Source: Cavenderia fasciculata
Lineage: Eukaryota > Evosea > Eumycetozoa > Acytosteliales > Cavenderiaceae
Assembly (NCBI RefSeq): GCF_000203815.1
Contig: NW_004457695.1
Coordinates: forward strand, 1 to 64,000
DNA length: 64,000 nt
Direction of reading: 5' to 3'
Positions 45,169 through 58,091 of the stretch are shown piece by piece; position 1 is the first letter of the stretch; each line of letters begins with the position of its first letter. The position numbers were made by a program, and so were the translations under genes. A model generated the notes under the pieces. It was not told where the DNA came from, made no database searches, and saw nothing but the letters and a program-made list of their open reading frames with translations.

Positions 45169-46889
45169 TTAGTCTGACAAAACTCTTGGAATTAAAAGAT
45201 AAGAATGATTTTTGGGTGCACTGAATATCTTGACTTGTTCGGCTTCATCCAAAAATTGGTATTCTCCATTTGGACCAGTTACTTTAAAACCAAGGATAAT
45301 GTTGGAAATAGCGGTGTATAAGGTGTCCATTGCCAAATTGGCACCGAGACACATTCTAGGTCCAACACCGAAATGACAAAGATTGTCTTTGTTATTTAAT
45401 TCACCTATGGGAGGATTTACAAATCTTTGAGGATCAAAGGTAAATGGATCATCAAAATAATCTGGATCATGGTTAATAGAGTCAATATTGCCACCAACCA
45501 AGCTCTTTTTTTTAAGAGAAAAAATAATTGGTTTTTAGTATTTATCTTTTTGAAATAAAGAAATAAAAGATACATACATCTTTTGGATAAAAGAAATCAC
45601 CAATAATAGTATCTTGTGTACACCTTCTAGGAAATGAAAGAATAGCTGTTGGTCTATACCTAAAAACTTCTAGAATGAATGCATTGAGATTTGGAGACTT
45701 GTTGTTGTTGTTGTCCACCAACAATTTCATAGATTTCTTTAAATAGATTATCTTGTACAATGGGATAATTATTTAACATTAAAAGTGACCATTCTAATGT
45801 ATGAAGAATTGTATCCAAACCAGTATACATATCATAACAAGTGTTTATAATAAATTCTTTTTCATAATTTGATACAATCATCAGGTCACATAAATCCCTT
45901 GGACTTTTTAAAAAAGAAAAGGTTTAAAAATTTAGCCACAAGCAATAATAACAATATTATTTATGGGTACTTACTTTTCTGGATCCAATGTAGATAAATG
46001 TTCATTATAGATTGAATTTAATTGTTGTAAAAGAGTATCATAATCTCTTTGAAGTGCCAATTTAATCAAATAGGAAATGGGAGCTAAAATATTTGATAGA
46101 GAAGTAGCAAATGATATTGCCATCAATTGGTTGATTCTATGAATAGGATAATAAACATTTGAAAAGAAACCAACATCTTTTAAAGTTTCATCATAATCTG
46201 TCTCTTTTGAAAATGCATGTTTTGATATAATATTTAAAACATATCTCATTAAAATATCTTTAGGATTAAGCTTTTAGATATTAAATTAGAATAAATTAGA
46301 ATAAATAATAATAGTTTGATATATATATTTAGATAGTTACAGGAATATTTTTAAATTGATTCAATTTTCTTATTAATTGAGCAGTTTGTAAGCCAATGGC
46401 AGTAAAGTTTTTAATCTTTGTCTTTGCAAAGTAGGCAGACAATAGCTTTCTTGAGTCTCTCCACTTTGAATCATATGACATTATTAATGAATTCTCACTA
46501 GCATGAAGTAATAGATGTCGAGTAGAAGAAGGTCTTGCATCAAAATACTCTGCATTCTTTAAAGAATAAACCTCCTTTAATATCTTTGGATTAGCAATCA
46601 AGATACTATATTGATCAAATATCAATGCCCTAACCACTTTTGCACCTTTTCCATAGGTCTTTACATAGTATCTAAATGCTAAATGTAATTGATTGATTTG
46701 ATAAACACCTATAATTCCAATAAATGGAAATAGAATAGGTGCTGGTGCTTCTTTTTCATGTATTCTTTGATTCCTTTTAATCTAAAATAAATAAATAAAT
46801 AAATATTAATATATATCGATGATAGTACAAATACTAGTACCTACAAAGATTAAAAGGAATAAAACAAAAAATAATATAATTATTATCAT
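45169..46889 (-). CDS. Cytochrome P450 with an apparent frame break
   Basis: Five exons: 46889-46845, 46781-46341, 46270-45975, 45903-about 45581 and about 45505-45169. A 15-residue membrane anchor (MIIIILFFVLFLLIF) is alone on exon 1; PAPILFPFIG follows. The I-helix segment reads YTGLDTILHTLEW, the ExxR motif is EVFRYRP and the heme loop is FGVGPRMCLG with its Cys. In exon 4 the frame carrying EIYEIVGG runs into a stop after a CAA repeat, while the next frame carries KSPNLNAFILEVFRYRP; the switch falls in the repeat at about 45700-45714. This is either a slip in the assembly at the repeat or a real inactivating change. Everything else looks functional. Substrate unknown. Confidence 0.85.
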
Positions 46890-46969
46890 TTAAAAGAGTT
46901 GTTGGTGAATAATAGTAATAATAATAATAATGATAATTGTTTTTTAAATCTCCTCCACATTACACATCT

Positions 46970-47008
<39 letters not shown>

Positions 47009-47334
47009 TTGTTGTTGTTGTTGGACATTATTTTATTATTCTCTTATCATGATTGGATGGACAGATGGTGGTTGTAAATTACATTTAATATTAATATTTT
47101 CTTTTTTTTTACTTTTTTTATCGTCTTTTTGAAAATGCAATGCATAAATTTTTTGTTAATCATTCCATCATCAAAAGCATCATCAGATTGTTCTTCTTTA
47201 GCTTGAAAGGTACCTTACAATAGATAGATAGAATAGATATAATAGAACAGTGATCATTAATAGTATCAAATTACCTCTTTGTTACCTATATTTAGTGTTT
47301 CAAGTCAATATTGAAGAAAGATAATCGATCGAGA
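46890..47334. promoter_or_regulatory. Divergent promoter between P450 and mS33-like gene
   Basis: About 445 bp with a (GAT)n then (GTT)n run at 46974-47021, T-rich tracts near 47101, and a (TAGA)n-like patch near 47221. No coding frame is convincing. Confidence 0.5.
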
Positions 47335-47655
47335 ATGAACAATCTTCAACGTATCATATCTAGACCACTTCAAAGTGCATATACTGCAGGTCTACAGATA
47401 TTTGGATTTAGACCAGAAGGTAGCATAAATTTGGGTCTAAAGTATCTTCGTAAACCACTCATCGGTCAATACCTCGATGACTACTATCCAACCAAACCTC
47501 TAACAATGGAATTGTTAGGTAATAGCAATGACAAGGCATACTATAAGGCTGATCGTGTACAAAGAAGATCAGAAAGAGGAAAGGTAAAGGTAAAGAAGGG
47601 TAGTGGTAAGATGGCTCTCAAACGTGCCAAGGATGCTTCAAAGAAGAGTGGATAA
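47335..47655 (+). CDS. mrps33: mS33-like mitochondrial ribosomal small-subunit protein
   Basis: Single exon, 106 residues from ATG 47335. The start (MNNLQRIISRPLQSAYTAGL) is basic and serine-rich, and the middle has a tyrosine cluster followed by PTKPLTMELLG. The Lys-rich end ERGKVKVKKGSGKMALKRAK matches the RGKGKPKKGEGKR-type tail of MRPS33, as does the preceding YYP. The family sits in the head of the mitochondrial small subunit. The size is right. Confidence is moderate because the protein is short and basic. Confidence 0.68.
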   Translation: MNNLQRIISRPLQSAYTAGLQIFGFRPEGSINLGLKYLRKPLIGQYLDDYYPTKPLTMELLGNSNDKAYYKADRVQRRSERGKVKVKKGSGKMALKRAKDASKKSG

Positions 47656-47925
47656 ATACATGTATTCCTCCAATCAATCCCTCCTATATATATCAACACA
47701 TCTTATTATCTTGTTTGTTAACAAGCAGCGGCACCAACATAACTTTATAAATAAATAAATAAAACATTAATATTAATAATAATAATAAATGAGTCTGTCC
47801 GACGATGATGACTCATTCAAACACCACCATATACCTAGACATTTTATTTCTTTTTCTTTTTCATAATTAATTACTTCAATTTATACTAGATTGTTATTAA
47901 TATTATCAATAATAATAATAATAAT

Positions 47926-48607
47926 ATGAACAGAAACATGGATAAATAGTATGTTTGTTTGTTTGTTTACAACTACACAAACCTATTCAACTTACTCTCT
48001 TACTCTCACTCTCTCTCTCTCTCTCTGCTCTTCCTATCATTACTATAGTAAAAAGAATTCAAGGAATAGAAATCTATTAGGATTGGATGATATAAATGAT
48101 GATGATACTCAAGCAGGTGCATCCTCTTTTAGCTCTGAACAGATGGTTGAACAAAGAAATGATGATTCAGGGCAGTTACTAAAAGAAAAGGTCGAAACAT
48201 TAAAGAGAGTATGTGTTTTGTTTTTTATTTACACAAGAAAGAAGCAACTGTATGTTGAACTAACTGTTGAACTCATTTTCCCTTTAGATTAGTATAGATA
48301 TAGAATCACAAGTTAGAGAAAGTAATAGTTTATTGGATGATTTGGTAAGATTATAGAAATTTATATATGTGTGACTTTTAAGCGATCTCACCAATTCAAT
48401 TTAATAATTAACATCATGATGATCTCATAGAATTTAGATTTAAATAATGCAAGAGCACTTTTATCAAATACGATGAAGAAACTAAGTGATTTGGCACAAA
48501 CAGCAACAAGTCGTCATATGCTTTACTTGGTGGCTTTTGTTGTTTTGGTGTTTATTCTCTTGTATTTTATTATAACCTATTCAGGTGGAAAGAAGACGTC
48601 ATATTAG
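47926..48607 (+). CDS. bet1: Bet1-type Qc-SNARE
   Basis: Four exons, 47926-47948 (23 bp), 48049-48208, 48288-48344 and 48431-48607, all phase-consistent, give 138 residues. The SNARE coiled coil runs from EQMVEQRNDDSGQLLKEKVE through ISIDIESQVRESNSLLDDL to ARALLSNTMKKLSDLAQT, with the zero-layer residue in the ESQVRESN region (Q). It is followed by a single C-terminal membrane anchor, MLYLVAFVVLVFILLYFIIT. The LKEKVETLKRISIDIESQVR stretch matches Bet1 (LKDKVxxLKSLSIDIGNEVR). It should act in ER-to-Golgi vesicle fusion. Because every exon is short, no single open frame reveals it. Confidence 0.9.
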
Positions 48608-48962
48608 TCCATCTTCAAAGATGAACGACCGATAATTAATTATTGGTCGATTATCAATTATTATTTATTATTACGAATCTCCCAACTGGAAATTAAATTG
48701 GTAATTTGCCGATTATGATATCATACCGCCCCAACAACAAACACTTCACAGGCCTGTTTGGAACAATCCATGAACAAAAGAGAAAATCAAAATACATTGT
48801 CATATTTACAATCAATCAAATGCTATCATCATCATCACATTCAATAAATCGTGATCACCTGCAAACTTTAAATCTCTTTTGATCACAACTATATATAGTT
48901 GTCATTAAATGTTTATGTTTTATAGGTTAAAAATTGTTTTTGATATCTCTCTTTTTATTTTT
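48608..48962. other. Convergent spacer with a 24-bp palindrome
   Basis: Between the stops of Bet1 and the G8 protein. It holds the palindrome at 48626-48649 and AT-rich sequence with no coding frame. Both 3' ends and poly-A sites must lie here. Confidence 0.5.
48626..48649. repeat. 24-bp near-perfect palindrome
   Basis: Bases 48626-48649 pair with themselves in 11 of 12 positions, and the remaining pair is G-T. It lies 19 bp after the Bet1 stop, so it would form a hairpin in the 3' UTR. Confidence 0.85.
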
Positions 48963-51900
48963 TTAAAATTGAATAGTAATAATACAAATGATAATGAGGA
49001 TTGATAATAAATAAATGTTTGTAATAACTGAATAATTTCCTTGGGATACGATTTCAAAAGGTTGAGTCCAATTTGAGAAAATTTCGATACCAGCAAGTGA
49101 AATATTGTGGGATTGTGTATATCCCCATTCCACTACCAAAGGGAATGTGCTACTGTTGTAATTATTGAAATAGTATTGGTTTGTTACTAAAAATTGTTGG
49201 GATGGAGGTGTTTGATAGATCATGGGCAATCCAAGTTGTAATTGACCATTCATCTTTACTTGGAAAAATGGTTGAGAAGAGGAGGCATTTGAAGAGAGGA
49301 CATCATGCGAATTGACAAAGTAGAGGTAGAATGTGTATTCACCAGGCTTCAACATGATCTCCAATCTAGATACAGAGTCAAATTCTTGTGTCGTCGAATA
49401 ATAGGACGACAAAATCTCTATTAAGTCACTGTCATTGGTTGTGGTACCATCACTACTGTTGGTCATTGATGTTGGGGTAGTGACCAAAGAACCAAATGCA
49501 CCACCAGTCAATGTGCAAACATCTGGGAGATGTTGACATTTAGTCCATCTTCCGTTGAATCCTTCAAGAGACACTGGTGTATCTGATTCTACAAGTGCAA
49601 TTCCCAAATAAAAGTTGGAGGGATGTGCACTTTTAATCAAAGCCGTAGTATATACAGATGTATAGGATTTAGGTGTGATATAAATACCATCGGAATTGGT
49701 TGGGTTGTTGGTTGCCAACACTTTATGGAATCCTGGTGACGTTGAGGAAAACATTAACTCATCCTCGGCCGAGGAGATCAATTCCGTTGAACCATTGAGT
49801 TGGAAAAATAATTGATCGTCGAGGAAAATGGATCGATTAAATTGAAACGACGAGGTGGTTGGGATTGGGAGAAAAGTTTGGTGTAGTGTAATGTTACCAC
49901 CTGTACTGATGACGATTGGTCTTGGAGTGTAGACTGTTGTGATGGGGAGTCTCTGTACCAAAAAAACACTTGCAATAGTCACATCGTCATAGAATGACAA
50001 TGGAATGATGGTAGATACAAATTCTGTTGGAAATATGTTGCCTTGCATAATAACATTGGTCATACCCAAGTAACCGATATCACCTGACTGCACCTTGTCA
50101 AAGAGTCCAGTTACCTTGTTGACAGTCGAGTTTTTAATGGACACTCCAACATAGGATCCTTTGAAAATTGGTGAAGTACAAGAAGCAGAGTATGGAGCCT
50201 CTTGCATAAATGAAATAAAATTACAGTTGTCAAAGGATAAATGAACATTGTACAATGACTCTTGTGATGGTGCAGTCGATTGGACACGAACAAAAGTTGA
50301 TGATCTCTGTTGGAGGACTAGGGCAGGTTGCGAAGAATAATTGACACGGACATCAGAATAATAGGTAAACAGGTTGTCGACAAGCCCATTAGCAAGGAGT
50401 GGTTGCCATTGTGCATTTAATTGGTAGTTGTCTCTATTGTCTTGTGTTTGACCGGCAAGGTTTCCTACCAATAGATCTACATTTACACCTGTCAATGCTG
50501 ATCGATTTTGAAGTGGTTCCAACAAGACAGCACCACCAAGGAATCCTCCTTCGAAAGCGCATTGCTTCAAACCATCAACAAAATAGGGTGATGTCGAGTA
50601 GATGGCACAGTTGATACAACCAATATCTGGATAGGAGGTATTTCTAACGGGTGGTGTCCATAGGTCACTGGTAAAGGTGGTTTGGTTCCAAAGACTAATG
50701 AAACCATTGTTTTGAATGTCAAAGCTTTCAGTACCGTACAAAAGACCGATACCAGAGCTAGTGTGTGTAGTGAGTAGGAAAGCATTGTTGGTGATCTTTC
50801 CAAACGATCTCTTTGCTCCAATCATAAATCTAGTGCTACTGCCAGTGTCATCAAAAATACAATTATCAATAACCACTGGATTGAGAACGTGAAGCAGAGT
50901 AATACCGTAACGATCCTCTTGATTCCATCCATAATGATTGTAGTTCAATGTGGTATTGGACTGTTTGGTATTGTCAAATGGATTGTTACTTGTCCAACCG
51001 ATTCCTCTAAATAGGGCAGATTTAAAGTTTACATTGGCAGGACCAGTAATGACTATTGGTGCATTACTCGTAGATGAAAAGATTACATTCTTGGCAGATG
51101 GATAGAGATTGACATAACCGGTACTTCTACTTGATGGAATGGTAATGGTCTTTGTGGTATTGTCATAGTTGGCTGTTACGTTTGATGCCGATGAAAGAGC
51201 TATATCATTGACACCATTCTCTATAGGTCTGTTGATACGAACCAATGGTGTACCATTCTTGTATCCACTGGCATCGTTTAATAGTGGTACTGCTACTGTG
51301 CTAGTATTTGTATCACCCTTTACACCGATCCAAGATGGAGGTGAAGTATCACCTTGAATGTCTATAGTACATCCCAGACATAAAAACGATAGACATCCAA
51401 AAGGGTCAAAAAGAGCGATCGATGACACTGGATTTTGACTGCCTGGTTGGTAGTGACTTGCCTGAAGTGTTATTTCATGCTTGATAGATGGACTTGATGG
51501 ACGTACTTGTAGTGTACCAGTTGGATAGATCACCATTTCATAGAGAGAAAGTGTGACATTTTCTGCTGGATTGGTTTTAAATACACCATGAACAACAAAT
51601 GTGTGTCTTAGTTTGTTGGATAATGAAAACGATGAACTTATAAGTGTCATACCCGCTGGAATGATCAACGACAATGAAAGTGTATTGGTGAGGTTGATTG
51701 GAGGAGACCAATCAGATGGATTGAGATCAGGTGCCCATCTACTATTGTCTTTGATCAATGTATGTTTGCTGTAGATTGGATTGAATTGTGGTGCTGGAAA
51801 GTATGTATAGACTGGTGATTCAATGATCTCTGGGAAAAAGTTTACTTTATGTTGATAAACTTGGTTTATTCCTATAGGTGTTGCTGTTGATACATCAAAA

Positions 51901-52083
51901 TCATATTCTATTTGTGCTATTATATATAAGTGTAATTTAATAATGTTTAGTATTAATAGTTGATTGTGGTTGGGAGTCATCATGGGGGTTAGGGGTGAGG
52001 TCAATCTTACATTGTGATAAATCAATCATCATCATCATATGACATATTAATAAAACAAAACAAACATAGAGTTTGAATGACAT
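48963..52083 (-). CDS. G8 domain / parallel beta-helix surface protein, GPI- or tail-anchored
   Basis: Two exons, 52083-52011 and 51916-48963, give about 1008 residues. Exon 1 codes the signal peptide (SFKLYVCFVLLICHMMMMID); an in-frame ATG at 52107 is the alternative start. The region around WSPPINLTNTLSLSLIIPAG and VVHGVFKTNPAENVTLSLYE fits a G8 domain. It is followed by a right-handed beta-helix of the CEMIP/polycystin-like type (EDRYGITLLHVLNPVVIDNC, SFGKITNNAFLLTTHTSSG, ESFDIQNNGFISL). More than 25 N-glycosylation sites are present. The last 20 residues are hydrophobic (IYLLSILIIICIITIQF), consistent with a GPI signal. A cell-surface adhesion or polysaccharide-binding role is inferred. 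Confidence 0.85.
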
Positions 52084-52107
52084 GTTTCGATACACTGTAG
52101 CTGTCAT

Positions 52108-52947
52108 TGTGAATGACGAGATAAACTAGTGATGATGATTGCTACTTTTATATTTAAATAAAATAGATAGATAGATATCTATTTACTTTGCAATAAAAAA
52201 TACGCCCATCGAGGCTTTTTTCAAAATATTTTAATTAAAATATTGGTCTATCCCCCATTGTCTCTCGTTCATATCTTTATTTGGTGCAGGGTTGCCTTTT
52301 TTTTTTTTATCATCTTTATTATTAATATACAAAAAAAAAAAAGATAATTTTTGTATCTTTATAAAAAATAAAGTTGTTTTTTTAGATATCATTTAATTGC
52401 GTATTTTTGGTCGCGGTTTAGAATCATGAAAGGTCAGGGGTTCCATTTGGGTGTCGATCTTGATCAACGATTCTCTTCCCAAAAAACACCTTTTTGTGTG
52501 GGTTGACACGCTTTTTTGTGCCCCTTTGGAAAAAAAGAATTTTTTTGATAGATATTTTTCTTTATCCTCGTGTTGCCGACACATCCCTCCTCATAAGGCT
52601 GTGTGTAAAAGAAAGATAGAGTAAAGAAAAAGAACAAGTCAGTTTGTTGTTCATCTTTCGCACCCCACTCTCTTTTGTACTCACGCACTCTGTGCTGATT
52701 CACTCATCTATTATTACAGATATATTCAAAAGAGATAATATAGGAGAGAGAAGAGAGAGAGAGAAACAATTAATGAACTCATTATTGATATAGTACTACA
52801 AGCAACTTGGAAAGATAGTTACTCAATCCCCCCCCCCTCCCCACCCTCTTTTTCATCACTATCCCCTCAACCTCTTTTAGTAGACTAGCAACAAACTTTT
52901 TTGATTCGGGGGTGACCGAACCAAACAAGTATTAGTATTAGTAGAAG
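52108..52947. promoter_or_regulatory. Long divergent promoter between G8 protein and filamin-kinase genes
   Basis: About 840 bp. Open frames at 52393-52703 lack any family signal and are taken as chance. Landmarks are a C-tract near 52831-52845 on the plus strand (rare in this AT-rich DNA), GA-tracts near 52745-52765 and poly-T/poly-A runs near 52295-52345. The C-tract and GA-tract lie 100-200 bp before the kinase start. Confidence 0.5.
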
Positions 52948-54357
52948 ATGAGAGTGTTAATTGAATTAACTACAAAATCATCATCTTCATCTTCATCATC
53001 ATCGTCGTCATTGTCATCATCATCATTTCAGAATTCATCTAAACATGATCACCACCCTACACCTTCTTCATCACTAGTCGATCCCAAAGGAAAGAAATTC
53101 ATAGAGATACATCCCAACCAATCGATATGGATGCTAAAGACATTCATTTTTGGTAGCTTTGGTATTCCTCCAGCAAGACAACAAGCATTTGTTAGAGTAG
53201 TAGATGATTACGATACAAAAGAAAGAACACAAGTGAGTATAGTGGTTGATGAGGGAAGAGGAAGAAGAAGAAGAAGAAGAAGAAGAGGAGGGTTGTACCA
53301 AAAACCAAAAAAAAGCAAGATATTAATATCTTTTTTTTCAATAATAGGCATATTTAAAAGAGTTTCATAATTATAGATTGGTTAAAGATTACAAGATATT
53401 TGATGGATCAGAGATTCAAGTTGAAGTGCTCGACAAAGAGAATCCAACTGAATTCATTGTAGCACCAAAAAAGACAATTAGCAGTGGCAGTGGTATCGCG
53501 CTGTCAAATAGTCCAAACACAAGTAACAGTGACCTTTCAGTGCATTTGCAACGTGCAGGTATACCATCATCACCATCACAACATCAAATTAACCCTACAC
53601 TTCCTACAAGTGGTTCGAACAAGGTACATGTATTGACCTCTAAGAAGGTATCATGTCCTGCACTTTGTTTTGCACTTGGAAAGGGATTGTATCGTGGCAT
53701 TTCTGGATGTAGATACGAGATTAAACTATATCGTGTCAATTCAAAGGGAATGTTGATCAATTCCACTTCAAACTCACCTTTTCAAATAGAAATCACAAAG
53801 AATATATCATCGGTAGACTCGAGAATGCCTTTTAGCTATGAACAAAGAAAGACTGATTATTCATTGTTGATTCTATCACCACAATCCTATGGTGATTATA
53901 ATATTTCAATTAAAATTGATGAAACTCATATTTGTGGTAGTCCATTTCAATGTACAATTATTGATGGTAAATATTAAATATATATATATATAAAATATAA
54001 AATATAAATAGATATTCTAATACTAATTAATTAATTAATCAATCAATCAATCAATCAATCAATTATTTATTTATTTAGAATTAAATCCACAAATTAAAGA
54101 ATTGGCATTTTCAAATGAATGGGTAGAAGAAGTAGTAGAACTAATTACAATGATATCTAAAAAGGAATCTACATTGGACAATTTATTTTCATTTGGTATT
54201 GAAGGTTTAATTAATTTATCTGCTTATCCAGACCCAAATATTCAATTTCATATCACTGGTGTCATTGCAAGATTAATGGAAAAAGGTAAAATTAATTTAA
54301 AAAAAAATTATTTTAGCTTTGTTTATTCATTTTTTGATATTAATATCTTTTTATTCA

Positions 54358-54394
<37 letters not shown>

Positions 54395-54985
54395 AAAAGA
54401 TAAAAACAAAGAAAGAATTCTAAGAGAATATGGAATGGAAATATTTTTCAAAATTGTATCATTGGAAACTTGGATATCCTTTATTGAACTAAGAAGATTC
54501 ATTGCTAGTTCTCTTAGTATATTAATAGGAAATAGGGTATTTTTAAATAGATTTTTTGATCAATGTGATATCAGTATCATATTGGAATTGGCACAATCCG
54601 AACATATTGATTGTCTCAGATATTGTTCCATTGTACTCTGCCAACTTTCAGAGAATTATGAATTTTCTGAAAGAGTTTGTGTCGATGAAATTAAAGAGAT
54701 TTTAATTACAATGCTTCAATCTAAAGATAGTATTACAAAAAAGTGTTCACTTCGTGCCATTTCAAACTTTTCTCTTTCAAGTAGGTAGACATATATTTAT
54801 TAACTATTACATTATATTATATTAACCATGTTTTTCATTTCTAATAGTTGACTCTAAAAAGGAAATTAATTTGAAATTGATTCAAAATCTTTTGGATTGT
54901 TGTAGAAATACTATAGATATATCAACCAAAGTATTGATATATAAATCATTTTCAAATTTTTGTAGATATGGTATGAAAGGAAATG

Positions 54986-55021
<36 letters not shown>

Positions 55022-58000
55022 TTTTTTACTTTTTGATACTAACAATTATATTATTATTATAATTATTATTATTATTATTATTATTAGATTCATTATGTAC
55101 TTATTTATTAAATAATGGAATATTGGATTTAATATGTTTAAATGATCCAAATAATCATTTTGAATTGCCAATGTTTTACCAATGGGAGTACAACATTAAG
55201 CAATTATTTGCAAGTGACCAACAACAATCCATAGAATACTCTGTTCCTTATACCCAAATCTTTAAAGACGAAAGTGATCACACATTTTTCCTCTCACTCA
55301 CCATCTCCAACATGTTGTACACATCAAACTCACCAAAAATCCATGAAAGATTTTCAAACAATAATGGTTTGGGATTACTTAAACAATTTGTATTATGTTA
55401 TAATTGCTCTGCAAGAGTTGAATCATTTAGAAGTTTTATGTTAATTACAAATTCTCCAAATGGTAAATAATAATAACAACAAAAAACAACATTTTAAAAA
55501 TTATTAATATTTATTTTTATTCTTTTTTAGATATTTGTAAAAAACATTTAATTAATAATGGAATTATTTCATTTTTAATGTCATCGCTATTTGATTCTTC
55601 TGGTGTCGAGAATCCATTTATTATCAATACCATTGCAAATCTATGTGAATTTGATCCATTCTGTGTTGACACTATTGGTGCAGAAGGAATAGATAAATTA
55701 ATTTCATTATTGCACCAGTACAGCCACAGTGGTAGTAACCACCACAACACATTCGATTCTCACAATGGTGAATCGGGTACTAGTGAAAAATCGCTTAGTA
55801 ACAGTGGAGGTAATAACAATGCCATTTTATTATCAATTTCTATTGTCCTATCAAATATTGCAAGTCTCAATGACAAATACAAGACAAAGATTGTAAATGG
55901 AGGCGGAAAACTATTTTTACATCATCTTATGGAGTTGGTCATACAAAAAAAGGTTTCGCTCCTCAAACCAATTCCATCTCAAGATCTCGTATTGGGTGCA
56001 ATACTAGGAAGTGGAGTTAGTGGAATTGTCTATCGTTCCACTTGGAATGATCATCCCGTTGCCGTCAAGTCGTTCAACGAGGAATCGTTGGGATTCGAAG
56101 AAAAACAATTTCACATGGAGGCTACCATCACAAGCATCTTGAACCACGAAAATATATTGCACTGCGTCGGTGGTAACAGAAACCCAGAAAAGCTATATTT
56201 AGTGTTTGACTGCATGTCACGTGGTTCACTATTTGACATTATCCATTCTAAAGAGATACCTCTCTCCCACTTTAAGATTGTACATATTTTATTGCAAACT
56301 GCAAAAGGAATGCAATATCTTCATCATCTAGGAATCATCCATCGTGATTTAAAGAGTCGTAATGTACTCATTGACAATGATTGGAATGTTAGAATCTGTG
56401 ACTTTGGCGTCAGTCGTGTCGTTGACTCTCGTCGTATGACCAGAGGAGCTGGTACCGCATGCAACATGGCCGTCGAAATTTTATCCGGCTCCACCGAATA
56501 CAATCTAAAAGCAGACGTCTTTTCATTTGGCGTACTCATTTGGGAGTGTGTTTCTCGTCTCGAACCCTATCACGATATGAATCGTCTCGATTGGATCAGA
56601 GCCGTATTAGAGGATGGCTTTAGACTCTCCATTCCAAGTTCGTGTCCACAAGAACTTTCACAATTGACCAAGCATTGCTGGACTACCAGTCCAGACAGCC
56701 GTCCTTCGTTTGACCAGATCGTCGCCACTTTACAAAGCATTAAAGACTCTATGATCGACAGAGGGACATTTGAAGACTTTGGACGCAACAACACCCCTTC
56801 TCCAATCTCGGCATCATCGTTCCACCTCAACAAGAGATATTCTATCTTTTTGAATGAAAACAAGGTCAGTATCGATCTATCGTCACATCCAACCGAGATT
56901 ATGAAAAACCTTGTCCTCGATGACCAAGAAACAGGTAGTATGTCAACCTCTTCATCGCCAACCTTGACCAAGACATCATCTCCTCCACCAGGTGGCTTTT
57001 CACCAGACAGTAGTCGCGACAACTCTGACAGTAGTCGTGGCAATAGTCCAACAAACAACAACAACAACATCAGTAAAAGATCAGCCACTAGTCCACCCGC
57101 CAATGTGGGATGGAAAAAGTGGGAAGCCAAACCAAACGACAAGCCAACCTCGAAACGTATTTCTGCTTTTAGAACCATTACAAAAGCAGACCTCAATGCC
57201 ATTGCCGAAATGGAAACCAACAAGAGCGTAACAGATAGTGAAAGTGTTTCATCTAGCCCTGATACATCGACTGTAACTACATCATCACCAATATCACCAA
57301 GACCATCAACCACAACAACAACTACTACTACAACACCAATCCCAATTCGACACTCCAACGAAGACAACCAAACCCCTTCAAACAGTGGTGGTCACAATGA
57401 AAACAGTGGCAGTACCGATACCAACAATTTAATCATTTCACCAAACACCTTTTCATCGATGCATTCAAACATGTCCTCAGAGATATCTGGTGTTTTAACG
57501 TCATCAACCAACTCTGTATCAACCACTTGTGCCGAGTCATACTCTGATCCATATGGATTCTCACTTCCCTCATCTCTCTATAACCATATTCGTGAGCAAC
57601 AAAGTGTCAGTGGTAGAAGTCATACCACCTCGATGGTAGAGTCAACAAATACATCGCGTTCCAACTCGTCTCTTTCCATTAGTGACAATTACCATCCAAC
57701 TTTTAATGCAGCAGAATTTGAAGATTTATTGAGTCATGACAAACAACTTCAATCTCAACAACCACCACCACAATCTATAGCTTTACAACCATCATCAAAC
57801 ATTGTAATAACTCATACTACCGCCAACACCAACACCAACACCACCATCTCTCCAAGTAATAATAATAACCGTCAACAACAATACCAAAGACCAAGTACCA
57901 TTTCAGTATCACCGACATCAGCAACCTCACCACCATCACCTTTGCCACCACCCAAAAAGGCAGGTATCTACTCTCATCATCCAATGAAAGCTCCTGCCGT

Positions 58001-58091
58001 TCCACCAGTCATTTCAAAAGCATCAACTACACCAAAGAAACCAATCCCCCTCAACAGAACACCACCAACTACAAACTCTAATACTCAATAA
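52948..58091 (+). CDS. Filamin-repeat / armadillo / TKL protein kinase
   Basis: Seven exons (52948-53232, 53348-53966, 54079-54285, 54400-54780, 54848-54970, 55088-55462, 55531-58091), all phase-consistent, give about 1516 residues. Order: Ser-rich head with a possible ubiquitin-like fold ending EIQVEVLDKE; one filamin/ABP280 repeat (CPALCFALGKGLYRG ... YGDYNISIKIDETHICGSPF with the hCGSPF signature); armadillo-like helices (EGLINLSAYPDPNIQ, SLRAISNFS, INTIANLCEFDP, ISIVLSNIASLND); then the kinase from about residue 820 with GSGVSGIVYR, VAVKSF, IIHRDLKSRNVL, DFG and DVFSFGVLIWE. The APE motif reads AVE. All catalytic residues are present. The C-terminal 400 residues are Ser/Thr/Pro-rich. Membrane or actin scaffolding of signalling is inferred. 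Confidence 0.9.

Noticed and set aside
45700-45724. A 25-nt GT...AG stretch in the P450 as an intron that restores the frame
   Set aside because: It would join the frames, but 25 nt is much shorter than every other intron here (about 60 nt or more) and has no T-rich acceptor tract.
52393-52703. Minus-strand open frames in the divergent spacer as a gene
   Set aside because: No motif, no second exon that joins in phase, poor codon composition, and a position between two promoters.
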